Source: Nocardia vulneris (lineage in GTDB: Bacteria; Actinomycetota; Actinomycetes; Mycobacteriales; Mycobacteriaceae). Taken from it: DNA of 64,000 nucleotides. The notes below the pieces were generated by a model. The model saw only the letters and a list, made by a program, of their open reading frames with translations, ran no database searches and was not told the DNA's origin. A program made the translations under genes and the position numbers. Positions within the stretch are counted from its first letter, which is position 1, and every line of letters begins with the position of its first letter. The stretch spans positions 180,711 to 244,710 of the forward strand of contig NZ_BDCI01000022.1 in assembly GCF_001613425.1 (NCBI RefSeq). The letters are read 5' to 3'. Shown here piece after piece: positions 56,368 to 64,000 of the stretch.

Positions 56368-59364
56368 CTACGGCTCGGGGCCGGACAGCCGGTCGGCATA
56401 GCGACGCCAGCCGAAACCGGCGGCGGCGAACTCGGCGCGGAGTTCGGCCCGCAGCGCGCGGGCGCCCGCGTGATCGCCCTCCGCCTGCCGCACTGTCACG
56501 GTGACCGCGCGGGCAGCGAGCAACGGCACCCCGGTCGGCGCGGCGGCCATGAACTCGTCGAGCAGCGCCCTGGCCGCGGCCGGTTCGCCCTTGGCTAGGA
56601 GCACGTCGGCCAGGTCGACCCTGGCGAAACCGGTCGCCTCCTCCTCGTGCGCGAGTGCGGCACGGCAATAGGACTCCGCCGCGTCGAGCTGACCGGTGGC
56701 GAGCGCGGCGGCGGCGCGGGTGAGATCGTTCAGCGGCAGGATCTGCCGATCGTCCAGGCGGCGTGCGTAGCGGTCGGATTCCGCCACGGCCGCGAGTGCC
56801 TCGTCCAGCCGGCCGAGCTCGAGCAGGGCTTTGGCCTGGTTGCTCAGCCCCCGCGAAAGACCGTGCTCGTCCTCGTGCACCGCGTCCACCTTGGTGGAGC
56901 GGGTGTAGGCGGCCAGTGCCTCGGCCGGATCACCCGCGTACAGCAGTGCCGTGCCGAGCGCGTCGGCGAACGACGCGCCCTGGGTGTCACGCACGGCCAG
57001 ATGTTCGCCCTGCTGCAAACGCTCGATCGCCTCGGACAACCTGCCGCGCTCGATGTCGACGATGCCCTGGTAGTACCGCACCGTCTGGGCGATTTCCGCG
57101 TCGTCCAGCGGCTCGGCCACCGCGCTCGCGCGGGCCAGCTGCGCGGCGGCGGTGTCGAGATCACCGGTCATCAAAGTATGGAAACCGTAGTGGCTCAACG
57201 CCTCTGCCAGCTCGTGCGGGGTGAGACCGGCAGCATCGGGACGGGCCGCGTTGTCGGTCAGCACCGCGGTTTCGGTCAGCACCGCGTAGTGGCGTTGCGC
57301 CTCCCGGAACCACGCCCGGGCCAGCCAGGGCACATGCATGTCGACCGCGAGCCGCAGAGCGTCGGCGGCACGTGCGGTACCCGGTGACTGTTCCAGTGCG
57401 GCCAGGATATTCGGCCACTCCGCGAAGACGGCGGCCACCGATTCGGCGGCGGCGAAATCGTCGGACGCGCCGATCGAGCGCACCAGGTCGCGGCACCAGC
57501 GCAGGTGTCCGGCGCGCAGGTCCTCGGTCTCCGCGGCGGCGGCGAGCCGGGACAGGGCGTAGTCCCGCACCGTCTCCAGCAGCACGAATCGCCTTGTCGC
57601 CCCGACATTCTGCACGGTGACCAGGCTCCGGTTCACCAGATCGGCGAGGGCGGGGGCGATATCGCCGGACTCGATATCCGCATCCGGTAATACCGCCTCG
57701 GCTGCCTCCAGCGTGCAGCCGCCCGCGAACACTCCGAGCCTGCGCAATACCGTCTGCTCCCGTTCGGCCAGCAGTTCGTGACTCCAGTCCAGGGCGACGC
57801 GCAGGCTGGTGTGCCGCCCGCCCGCGGCGTCGCGCGCGCCGCCGACCAGCAGCCGGACCCGGTCGTCGATCCGTTGTGCCAGTTGGGAAATCGTCAGCGT
57901 TCTGGTGAGACCGGCGGCCAGCTCGATGCCCAGCGGCAGCCAGTCGACCGCGGCGCAGATCGCCACCAGCTCGTCCCGCTCGGCCGCGGTCACCAGGCCG
58001 TGCAGTCCGGCGCGCTCGATGAACAGCGCCACGCCGACGCTACGGTCCAGCGCCCCCAGCGGATACACCGACTCTCCCGGCACGCCGAGTGGCCGTTGCG
58101 ACGTGCTCAGCACACTGAATCCCGCTGCGGCCGTGACGAGTTCGGCCACCGAGTCGAGGACGTGCTCCGCGTTGTCGAGCACCAGGAGCACACCGGCCGC
58201 CGCGCCGAGCGCCGCGACGATCCCGGGCAGCGGCCGGTTCGCATCGATCACCCCCTCGGCGGCCAACCCGGCCGCGGCCAAAGCCGCTGCCACAGCGGGC
58301 AATACATCCTCGGCCCGACCAAGCGGCGCCAGTTCGACCAGCACCACCGGCCGACCGGATGCACTGATCGACCGCGCGAGTTCGGCGGCCAGTCGTGACT
58401 TGCCACTGCCCGCGACACCGACCAGCGTCGTGCGGCCCGGTTCGGCGAGCCGGGCGGTGAGCGTGGCGAATTCGCGACCACGACCGACGAAGCTGGTCAG
58501 CGGTGTGGCCAGTACGGCACCCGGCCGCGGCTCGGCCACTGCCGAGCCGTCTGCCTGCGCGGCGCTCTCCGCGCGGCGCGCGACGTCGATCGGCTCGGCG
58601 CTGCGCCCCGCGGCGGCCCGCAGCGCCGGATCATGGTCCAGGATGCGCAATTCCAGCTGCGCGGTGTCGGGTGCCGGGTCGACGCCCAGGTCCTCCGACA
58701 ACGCGCGCCGCAATCGCGCCAGCCGTTCCAGCGCGTCGGCCTGCCGTCCGGTGCGATACAGCGCCAATGCCAGCAGGCAGGACAGCGGCTCGTGCAGCGG
58801 ATGCCGCGCCACCAGCCCGGTCAGCTCCGTGACCACCTCACCGGCCGCGCCGAGTTCGAGATTGGCCTCCAGCCCGGCCACGGTCAGCGACAATCGCCAA
58901 TCGTCGAGGCGTTCTCCCTCGGCCGCCGCGAACGGAATGGTCCGCAGATCGGCGAGCGCGGGCCCACGCCACAGCGCGAGCGCCTCGCGCGCCGCGACCG
59001 CGACGGTGCCGTAGTCACCCGCCCGGCGCGCGGTATGCAACCGTTGCGCGGCCGCCTCCGCGTCGAGCAGGTCCGTCGCGCTCACCCGCGCCTGATATCC
59101 CGCGGAGGTCCGCCCGATCACCTCCGCCAACGGTCCGAGCGCAGCGCGCAGCCGCGACACCACGACTCGCAGCCGCTGCACCGGCCGCTCGACCTCGGCC
59201 CCCCACAAATCCTCGGCCAGCCGCCCGTCCGGCACCGGAACGCGATTCGCCAACGCCAATCGCACCAACACTGCCCGTTCCAGCGGCCGATCGACGGTCA
59301 CCGCTACACCGTCAGCCCACGCCTGCACTGGACCCAACACCAGCACATCCACGCTGACAAGCAT
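56368..59364 (-). CDS. BTAD/AfsR-type regulator with ATPase and TPR region
   Basis: 998 residues from ATG 59364; upstream frame to 59538 is not needed. It has an OmpR-like winged helix (LGPVQAWADGVAVTVDRPLE), a BTAD domain (ALALYRTGRQADALERLARL), and an NB-ARC/AAA ATPase with GVAGSGKS and VLLVLDNAEHVLDSV. A C-terminal helical region with TPR-like repeats follows. Such proteins control secondary metabolism or development. No target genes are obvious next door; the small secreted genes lie downstream in the same direction. Confidence 0.88.
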   Translation of the reverse strand: MLVSVDVLVLGPVQAWADGVAVTVDRPLERAVLVRLALANRVPVPDGRLAEDLWGAEVERPVQRLRVVVSRLRAALGPLAEVIGRTSAGYQARVSATDLLDAEAAAQRLHTARRAGDYGTVAVAAREALALWRGPALADLRTIPFAAAEGERLDDWRLSLTVAGLEANLELGAAGEVVTELTGLVARHPLHEPLSCLLALALYRTGRQADALERLARLRRALSEDLGVDPAPDTAQLELRILDHDPALRAAAGRSAEPIDVARRAESAAQADGSAVAEPRPGAVLATPLTSFVGRGREFATLTARLAEPGRTTLVGVAGSGKSRLAAELARSISASGRPVVLVELAPLGRAEDVLPAVAAALAAAGLAAEGVIDANRPLPGIVAALGAAAGVLLVLDNAEHVLDSVAELVTAAAGFSVLSTSQRPLGVPGESVYPLGALDRSVGVALFIERAGLHGLVTAAERDELVAICAAVDWLPLGIELAAGLTRTLTISQLAQRIDDRVRLLVGGARDAAGGRHTSLRVALDWSHELLAEREQTVLRRLGVFAGGCTLEAAEAVLPDADIESGDIAPALADLVNRSLVTVQNVGATRRFVLLETVRDYALSRLAAAAETEDLRAGHLRWCRDLVRSIGASDDFAAAESVAAVFAEWPNILAALEQSPGTARAADALRLAVDMHVPWLARAWFREAQRHYAVLTETAVLTDNAARPDAAGLTPHELAEALSHYGFHTLMTGDLDTAAAQLARASAVAEPLDDAEIAQTVRYYQGIVDIERGRLSEAIERLQQGEHLAVRDTQGASFADALGTALLYAGDPAEALAAYTRSTKVDAVHEDEHGLSRGLSNQAKALLELGRLDEALAAVAESDRYARRLDDRQILPLNDLTRAAAALATGQLDAAESYCRAALAHEEEATGFARVDLADVLLAKGEPAAARALLDEFMAAAPTGVPLLAARAVTVTVRQAEGDHAGARALRAELRAEFAAAGFGWRRYADRLSGPEP

Positions 59365-59540
59365 GCCCTGTCCGCTATGCCGCCGTCTGCTCGCGGCCGG
59401 TGAAAACTTCGCACTGAACCGAACACGCGCCTGTCTCGTATCCCCTACGCGGGCGCGGACCGTCCCGCGACCCGGAAATCTGCAGATGGTCGGTCCGGCC
59501 GCTCGACTCCTGCCCAGGTCGAGCCCACCGCCATACATGA

Positions 59541-59575
59541 CGAAGGCCGCCCCCGGAATCGGGAGGCGGCCTTCG
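59541..59575 (-). terminator. Terminator of the sucCD operon
   Basis: CGAAGGCCGCC and its complement form a long stem with an inner CCCGG...CGGG portion. It lies 20 bp beyond the sucD stop. Confidence 0.85.
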
Positions 59576-59595
59576 TTCGGTGCTGCGCCGGCTGA

Positions 59596-60510
59596 TTACA
59601 CCTCGACGCTGGCCTTCTCCAGGATCTCGCGAGCCAGCGCGGCGGTCTCGGACGGCGTCTTGCCGACCTTCACGCCCGCGGCCTCCAGCGCGTCCTTCTT
59701 GGCCTGGGCGGTGCCGGCCGAGCCGGAGACGATGGCGCCCGCGTGGCCCATGGTCTTGCCCTCGGGGGCGGTGAAGCCCGCGACATAGCCGACGACCGGC
59801 TTGGTGACGTTGGCCTTGATGTAGGCCGCGGCCCGCTCCTCGGCGTCGCCGCCGATCTCGCCGATCATCACGATCAGCTTGGTCTCCGGGTCCTTCTCGA
59901 ACGCCTCGATGGCGTCGATGTGGGTGGTGCCGATGACCGGGTCGCCGCCGATGCCGATGGCGGTGGAGAAGCCGAAATCACGCAGCTCGTACATCATCTG
60001 GTAGGTCAGGGTGCCGGACTTGGACACCAGGCCGACCGGGCCCTTACCGGTGATGTTGGCCGGGGTGATGCCGACCAGCGCCTCGCCGGGGGTGATGATG
60101 CCGGGGCAGTTCGGGCCGATGATCCGGGTCTTGTTGCCCTTCTCCACGTTGTAGGCCCATGCGAACGCGGTGTCCTGCACCGGGATGCCCTCGGTGATGA
60201 CCACCAGCAGCGGGATCTCCGCATCGATGGCCTCGATGATGGCGTCCTTGGCGAACTTCGGCGGTACGAACGCGATGGAAACGTCGGCGCCGGTCTCCTT
60301 GATGGCCTCGGCGACGGTGCCGTACACCGGCAGCTCGACCGCGTTGCCGTCCTTGTCGGTGTGCGCGACGGTGGTGCCCGCCTTGCGCGCGTTGACGCCA
60401 CCGACGACCTGGGTGCCGGCCTTGAGCATCAGCGCGGTGTGCTTGGTGCCCTCGCCACCGGTGATGCCCTGGACGATGACCTTCGAATCCTTGTTGAGGA
60501 AGATAGACAT
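59596..60510 (-). CDS. sucD: Succinyl-CoA synthetase alpha subunit
   Basis: 304 residues with the CoA-binding start IFLNKDSKVIVQGITGGEGT, GPNCPGIITPGE and the phospho-histidine loop GHAGAIVSGSAGTAQAKKDA. With SucC it makes succinate and ATP or GTP from succinyl-CoA in the TCA cycle. It lies 11 bp after sucC in one operon. Confidence 0.97.
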   Translation of the reverse strand: MSIFLNKDSKVIVQGITGGEGTKHTALMLKAGTQVVGGVNARKAGTTVAHTDKDGNAVELPVYGTVAEAIKETGADVSIAFVPPKFAKDAIIEAIDAEIPLLVVITEGIPVQDTAFAWAYNVEKGNKTRIIGPNCPGIITPGEALVGITPANITGKGPVGLVSKSGTLTYQMMYELRDFGFSTAIGIGGDPVIGTTHIDAIEAFEKDPETKLIVMIGEIGGDAEERAAAYIKANVTKPVVGYVAGFTAPEGKTMGHAGAIVSGSAGTAQAKKDALEAAGVKVGKTPSETAALAREILEKASVEV

Positions 60511-60521
60511 TTCCGGGTTCC

Positions 60522-61688
60522 TTACTTGGCCGCTGCCAGTTCGGCGGCCTTGTCGGCGCCTTCGTCCATTGTCTGCGCGAGCGTGATCAGCGGGTGCGCG
60601 GCATCGACGAGAATCTGCCTGCCCTCGTCCACCTTGTTGCCGTCGAGCCGGACGACCAGCGGCTTGTTCGCCTCGGCGCCCAGGATCTCCAGCGCCTTGA
60701 CGATGCCGTTGGCGACCGCGTCACAGGCGGTGATGCCACCGAAGACGTTCACGAACACGCTCTTGACCTGCGCGTCACCGAGGATGACGTCCAGGCCCGC
60801 GGCCATCACCTCGGCCGAGGCGCCGCCGCCGATGTCGAGGAAGTTGGCGGGCTTGACGCCGCCGTGGTTCTCGCCCGCGTACGCGACCACGTCGAGGGTC
60901 GACATGACCAGACCGGCGCCGTTGCCGATGATGCCGACCTCACCGTCGAGCTTGACGTAGTTGAGGTCGTTCTCCTTGGCCTTGAGCTCCAAGGGATCGG
61001 TCGCGTCCTTGTCCGCGAAGGCCTCGTGGTCCGCGTGCCGGAACTCGGCGTTCTCGTCCAGGGTGACCTTGCCGTCCAGGGCGAGGATCTCGTCCTGCGG
61101 GGTGCGCACCAGCGGGTTGACCTCCACCAGGGTGGCGTCTTCCTTGACGAACACCTCCCACAGCTTCTGGATGGTCACGGCCGCGGCGTCGAGCACGTCG
61201 GCGGGCAGGTGGCCCTGCTCGGCGATCGAGCGGGCGAACGCCAGATCGACGCCCTTGACGGCGTCGACGGGAACCTTGGCGAGGCGCTCGGGCTTGGTCG
61301 CGGCGACCTCTTCGATCTCCATGCCGCCTTCCACCGAGCACATGGCCAGGTAGGTGCGGTTGGACCGGTCGAGCAGGAAGGAGATGTAGTACTCCTCCGC
61401 GATGTCCTTGGCTTCGGCGACAAGGATCTTCTTGGTGATGTGGCCCTTGATATCCAGGCCGAGGATGTTCTGCGCGTGCGTGAACGCGTCGTCCGCGGTC
61501 GCGGCGTACTTGACGCCACCCGCCTTGCCACGGCCACCGGCCTTGACCTGAGCCTTGATCATCACCGGCTTGCCGATTTCCTCCGCGATGGCGCGGGCGT
61601 CCTCGGCCGTGTCCGTGACGCGGCCCTCGGACGAAGGCACTCCGTGCTTAACGAAGAGCTCCTTCGCCTGATATTCGAAGAGATCCAT
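60522..61688 (-). CDS. sucC: Succinyl-CoA synthetase beta subunit
   Basis: 388 residues from ATG 61688: MDLFEYQAKELFVKHGVPSS, the ATP-grasp segments VMIKAQVKAGGRGKAGGVKY and EVNPLVRTPQDEILALDGKV, and NGAGLVMSTLD. Length and all main motifs are normal. It heads the sucC-sucD operon and is divergent from the M23 peptidase gene, as Rv0951 is from Rv0950c. Confidence 0.97.
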   Translation of the reverse strand: MDLFEYQAKELFVKHGVPSSEGRVTDTAEDARAIAEEIGKPVMIKAQVKAGGRGKAGGVKYAATADDAFTHAQNILGLDIKGHITKKILVAEAKDIAEEYYISFLLDRSNRTYLAMCSVEGGMEIEEVAATKPERLAKVPVDAVKGVDLAFARSIAEQGHLPADVLDAAAVTIQKLWEVFVKEDATLVEVNPLVRTPQDEILALDGKVTLDENAEFRHADHEAFADKDATDPLELKAKENDLNYVKLDGEVGIIGNGAGLVMSTLDVVAYAGENHGGVKPANFLDIGGGASAEVMAAGLDVILGDAQVKSVFVNVFGGITACDAVANGIVKALEILGAEANKPLVVRLDGNKVDEGRQILVDAAHPLITLAQTMDEGADKAAELAAAK

Positions 61689-62115
61689 GTACTCACCGTC
61701 TCGTCTGCGTTGTGATGACAACGTCTTTGTTGGCGGCCCGACGTCGGAAGCGGGTCGGGTCGGACTCTAATCAGTCACATGGACGGCCAATCGGCCACGT
61801 TCATCCTAAGTGGCGCAGGTCACGGGCCGATACGCGCGGCGGAAAAACCGCTGGCCAACGCTACTCGCGAGTAGGTTGCTGGCACCGCGCCAGGTAGACC
61901 CGCCGAACCCGCGCACACGGCCGGATCTACTACACGTTGTCGTCGAAAAGTCTCGCCCGCGTGCCCAATGCACAGATAGATATTCCGCGCCGTTAGCGTG
62001 ATCAATCTCACATGTTCGGACAGATGGGCCGCAGCGCTTGCGGACCCTGCAATCGTTTCGTTACCGTCATTGCGGTCGATGTCACAGCACGGTCACGACT
62101 AGGAGGACGGCAAGC
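61689..62115. other. Divergent promoter region sucC / M23 peptidase
   Basis: No gene is seen. CGTGATCAATCTCACA at about 61997-62012 is one mismatch from the CRP consensus, and AGGAGG at 62101-62106 serves the leader ORF. Confidence 0.55.
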
Positions 62116-62238
62116 TTGACGCAGCACAGCACTCCGCAGATGGAGAGCCGTTCCGCAGTTGACCCGTCGAAGCCGCTGATCAGCAGGCACCTCGGCCCCG
62201 CGAACATCTCCCGCTTCACGATGTGGCACAGCCGATGA
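62116..62238 (+). CDS. Leader ORF coupled to the M23 peptidase gene
   Basis: 40 codons from TTG 62116, with a perfect AGGAGG nine nt upstream, the best ribosome-binding site around. The product starts MTQHSTPQMESRSAVDPSKP and has no recognisable domain or Trp/His run. Its TGA overlaps the ATG at 62235 (ATGA), so peptidase translation probably depends on translating this leader. It may be purely regulatory, or it may represent the true N-terminus if an indel is present. Confidence 0.6.
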   Translation: MTQHSTPQMESRSAVDPSKPLISRHLGPANISRFTMWHSR

Positions 62239-63404
62239 ACCATCGCTCCGCCCTTATTCCTGAACATCGCGCCCGGACCGGTCATCGTTATCGCGACGAC
62301 GAATCCTTCGGCGCGCAGGCCGCACAAGGCACGTCCCGTGGTCCGTCGGTTGACCGGCAACGGAACTCGCTCTACGCCGCGCCCGCCGCGGCGGCGCCGG
62401 TGGACTACAGCTCCCGCGACAACGCCTGGTCCACGAACGACTCGTGGTCCCAGCAGGATTCGTGGGCGCCCCAGGACACCTGGTCGCAGCAGGAGTCCTG
62501 GTCCGACGGTGGCGCCTGGAACTCGGGCGACGCCTGGGCCGAAGAAGAGACCTGGGCACCCGAAGACGGCACCTGGGCGCCGGAAGAATCCTGGGCGTCC
62601 GACGCCGAGCCCGAAACCCCGGACACTCCGGCCACACCGACCGTGATTCCCGGCCGCCGCCCCGCCAAACGCGGTGGCGCGCACCGGCTGCCCGCCCCGC
62701 CCGCCGCCCTCAAGGGTCGTGCCGCGGTGGCCGCCGTCGCCGCCGGTGCCGTGGTCGCCGCCGGACAAGCCGCCCTCGCCTCGCCGGAGCAGCCGAGTCA
62801 GGCCGTCGACTACGAGGCCGCCGGGCAGATCCACGAGATCGCCGCCCAGTCGGTCAGCCTCGCCGACCCTGCCGTCTCGGCGGAGTCGCCGCAGATCCTC
62901 AACGCCTCCGGGCCGACCCACCTCGGCGACTTCAACGACATCCTGCAAAAGGGTCAGAAGTACGCGCAGGACATGGCCGCCGCGGAAGCCGCGAAACTGC
63001 GCCCCCTGTTCACCAAGTTCGCCGCCGGTAACTTCACCTCCGGCTTCGGCGCGCGCTGGGGCGTACAGCATCTCGGCATCGACATCGCCGGCCCGATCGG
63101 CACCCCGATCGTCGCCGTCGCCGACGGCACCGTCATCGAAGCGGGCCCGGCCGCCGGCTTCGGCATGTGGGTTCGCCTGCTGCACGACGACGGCACCGTC
63201 ACCATCTACGGCCACATCGACACCGCCACGGTCTCCCAGGGCCAGCGGGTCATGGCCGGCGACCAGATCGCCACCATCGGCAACCGCGGCTTCTCCACCG
63301 GCCCGCACTGCCACTTCGAAGTGTGGTTGAACGGTTCCGACAAGATCGACCCGGTGCCCTGGTTGGCCACCCGCGGAATCAGCCTGGGCCCGCAGCGGGA
63401 CTAG
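62235..63404 (+). CDS. M23 (LytM-type) metalloendopeptidase
   Basis: 389 residues from ATG 62235; GTG 62223 is in frame but lies inside the leader. A disordered Trp/Asp/Gln/Ser-rich region (DSWAPQDTWSQQESWSDG) is followed by a hydrophobic helix (AAVAAVAAGAVVAAGQAALA) and a C-terminal peptidase domain with HLGIDIAGPIGTP and GPHCHFEVW (HxxxD and HxH zinc ligands present). It should cleave peptidoglycan cross-links. Position matches Rv0950c. Confidence 0.9.
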   Translation: MNHRSALIPEHRARTGHRYRDDESFGAQAAQGTSRGPSVDRQRNSLYAAPAAAAPVDYSSRDNAWSTNDSWSQQDSWAPQDTWSQQESWSDGGAWNSGDAWAEEETWAPEDGTWAPEESWASDAEPETPDTPATPTVIPGRRPAKRGGAHRLPAPPAALKGRAAVAAVAAGAVVAAGQAALASPEQPSQAVDYEAAGQIHEIAAQSVSLADPAVSAESPQILNASGPTHLGDFNDILQKGQKYAQDMAAAEAAKLRPLFTKFAAGNFTSGFGARWGVQHLGIDIAGPIGTPIVAVADGTVIEAGPAAGFGMWVRLLHDDGTVTIYGHIDTATVSQGQRVMAGDQIATIGNRGFSTGPHCHFEVWLNGSDKIDPVPWLATRGISLGPQRD

Positions 63405-63457
63405 GTTCGGGGTTTCCTTCCGTACGGCGGGTGTCGGAGCAGAGTTGACGGCGTGAG

Positions 63458-63730
63458 TTCTGCGCTGCTGCATTCGGTTCGGTGCTAACGCACCAGTTCT
63501 GGGCTGCTGCACCCGGTTCGGCGCTAACGCACCAGTTCTGGGCTGCTGCACCCGGTTCGGTGCTAACGCACCAGTTCTGGGCTGCTGCACCCGGTTCGGT
63601 GCTTGCCCACCCGTTCTGGGCTGCTGCACCCAGTTCGGCGCTAACGCACCAGTTCTGGGCTGCTGCACCCGGTTCGGCGCTAACGCACCAGTTCTGGGCT
63701 GCTGCACCCGGTTCGGCGCTAACGCACCAG
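63458..63730 (+). repeat. 39-bp tandem repeat, seven units
   Basis: Seven consecutive 39-bp units begin TTCTGGGCTGCTGCACCCGG and end AACGCACCAG, nearly identical except for unit 4. There are no unique spacers, so it is not CRISPR. The period keeps several frames open (for example LTHQFWAAAPGSA), which produces long spurious ORFs. Confidence 0.92.
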
Positions 63731-64000
63731 TTCTGAGTTGACGCACCGATTCTGAGTTGGCGTGGCCGTTCTGAGTTGACGTGGCCGCGGCTCACCGTGC
63801 CGGTTGGGTTCGCCGCACCCGGTTCGGCGCTTGCGCACCAGTTCTGAGCTGCTGCACCCGGTTTGGTGCTAACGCACCAGTTCTGAGTTGACGTGGCCGC
63901 GGCTCACCCGTGCCCGTTGGGTTCGTCGCACCCGCTTGACATTGCCGCACCCGTTCTGAGTTGGCGCACCCGCTTTGGCATGCCGCAGCGAGTGCGACGA
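63731..64000 (+). repeat. Degenerate continuation of the repeat tract
   Basis: One more full unit lies at 63842-63880. A higher-order element (TTCTGAGTTGACGTGGCCGC plus about 50 bp) occurs at 63769 and again at 63881, 112 bp apart. The tract runs off the window and no gene is visible. Confidence 0.75.

Noticed and set aside
63458..63730. Possible CRISPR array
   Set aside because: The units are contiguous 39-bp repeats without unique spacers, and no cas gene is present.
63482..63736. Repeat protein reading LTHQFWAAAPGSA units
   Set aside because: The frame is open only because the period is a multiple of three; several frames on both strands are open and no ribosome-binding site precedes any.
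62082..63746. 554-residue minus-strand ORF
   Set aside because: It is antisense to the M23 gene and the repeat tract and consists of Gly/Arg/Val-rich shadow sequence.

Overview
The window is high-GC actinobacterial DNA that most resembles Nocardia or a close mycolic-acid-containing relative. Three MspA-type porins, an MprAB two-component system, a GlpR/Glp (gephyrin-like) divisome pair, a Zur-controlled set of zinc-free ribosomal proteins and a gene order close to the Mycobacterium tuberculosis Rv0950-Rv0996 block all point that way. The genus is an inference; no 16S or similar marker is present.

The left quarter (about 1-16,550) is accessory and partly decayed. It holds an aminotransferase/cupin pair, a Fic protein with a near-perfect palindromic operator, a frameshifted Uma2 gene, a hypothetical gene with a hexanucleotide repeat, an IS3 remnant, a translationally coupled J-domain / helicase-phospholipase D operon (Mokosh-type-II-like architecture), a replication-relaxation pseudogene, a zinc-ribbon-array GIY-YIG nuclease, a HEPN-like protein, a frameshifted XRE regulator and the C-terminal remnant of a large serine recombinase. 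It stops against tRNA-Ala(CGC). A pair of 60-70 bp direct repeats, each preceded by a terminator-like hairpin, brackets the helicase operon. The neighbourhood reads as a defence or mobile island.

From 16.7 kb on the genes look intact and mostly core: glpR-rimJ-glp, galU, 5-formyl-THF cyclo-ligase, an FmdB zinc ribbon, a SAF-domain protein flanked by DnaA boxes, mscL, three MspA porins with a CRP-like site upstream, then moaB-pepD-mprB-mprA with MprA-box-like direct repeats in front of both mprA and pepD. A conservon (histidine-kinase-like protein, roadblock, DUF742, GTPase) with an added MHYT membrane protein follows, then a DUF1906 protein.

At 39-42 kb a divergent zinc-starvation locus has rpmF, rpmE2 and a CobW-like protein on one side and rpmB, rpmG, rpsN and rpsR on the other, with two Zur-box-like sites placed symmetrically between them. 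At 42.3-47.5 kb lies a compact candidate biosynthetic cluster: a KAS III, an AvrD-family protein, a P-loop ATPase, an MFS exporter and a second P-loop ATPase. The core block then resumes with a GH20 hexosaminidase, purH, purN, perM, a DUF5336 protein, small secreted proteins, a BTAD/AfsR-type regulator, sucD, sucC and an M23 peptidase preceded by a coupled 40-codon leader ORF. The window ends in a 39-bp tandem-repeat tract.

The two most interesting loci are the helicase-PLD/J-domain operon with its nuclease neighbours, and the KAS III-AvrD cluster. All family assignments come from reading motifs; no database search was run.
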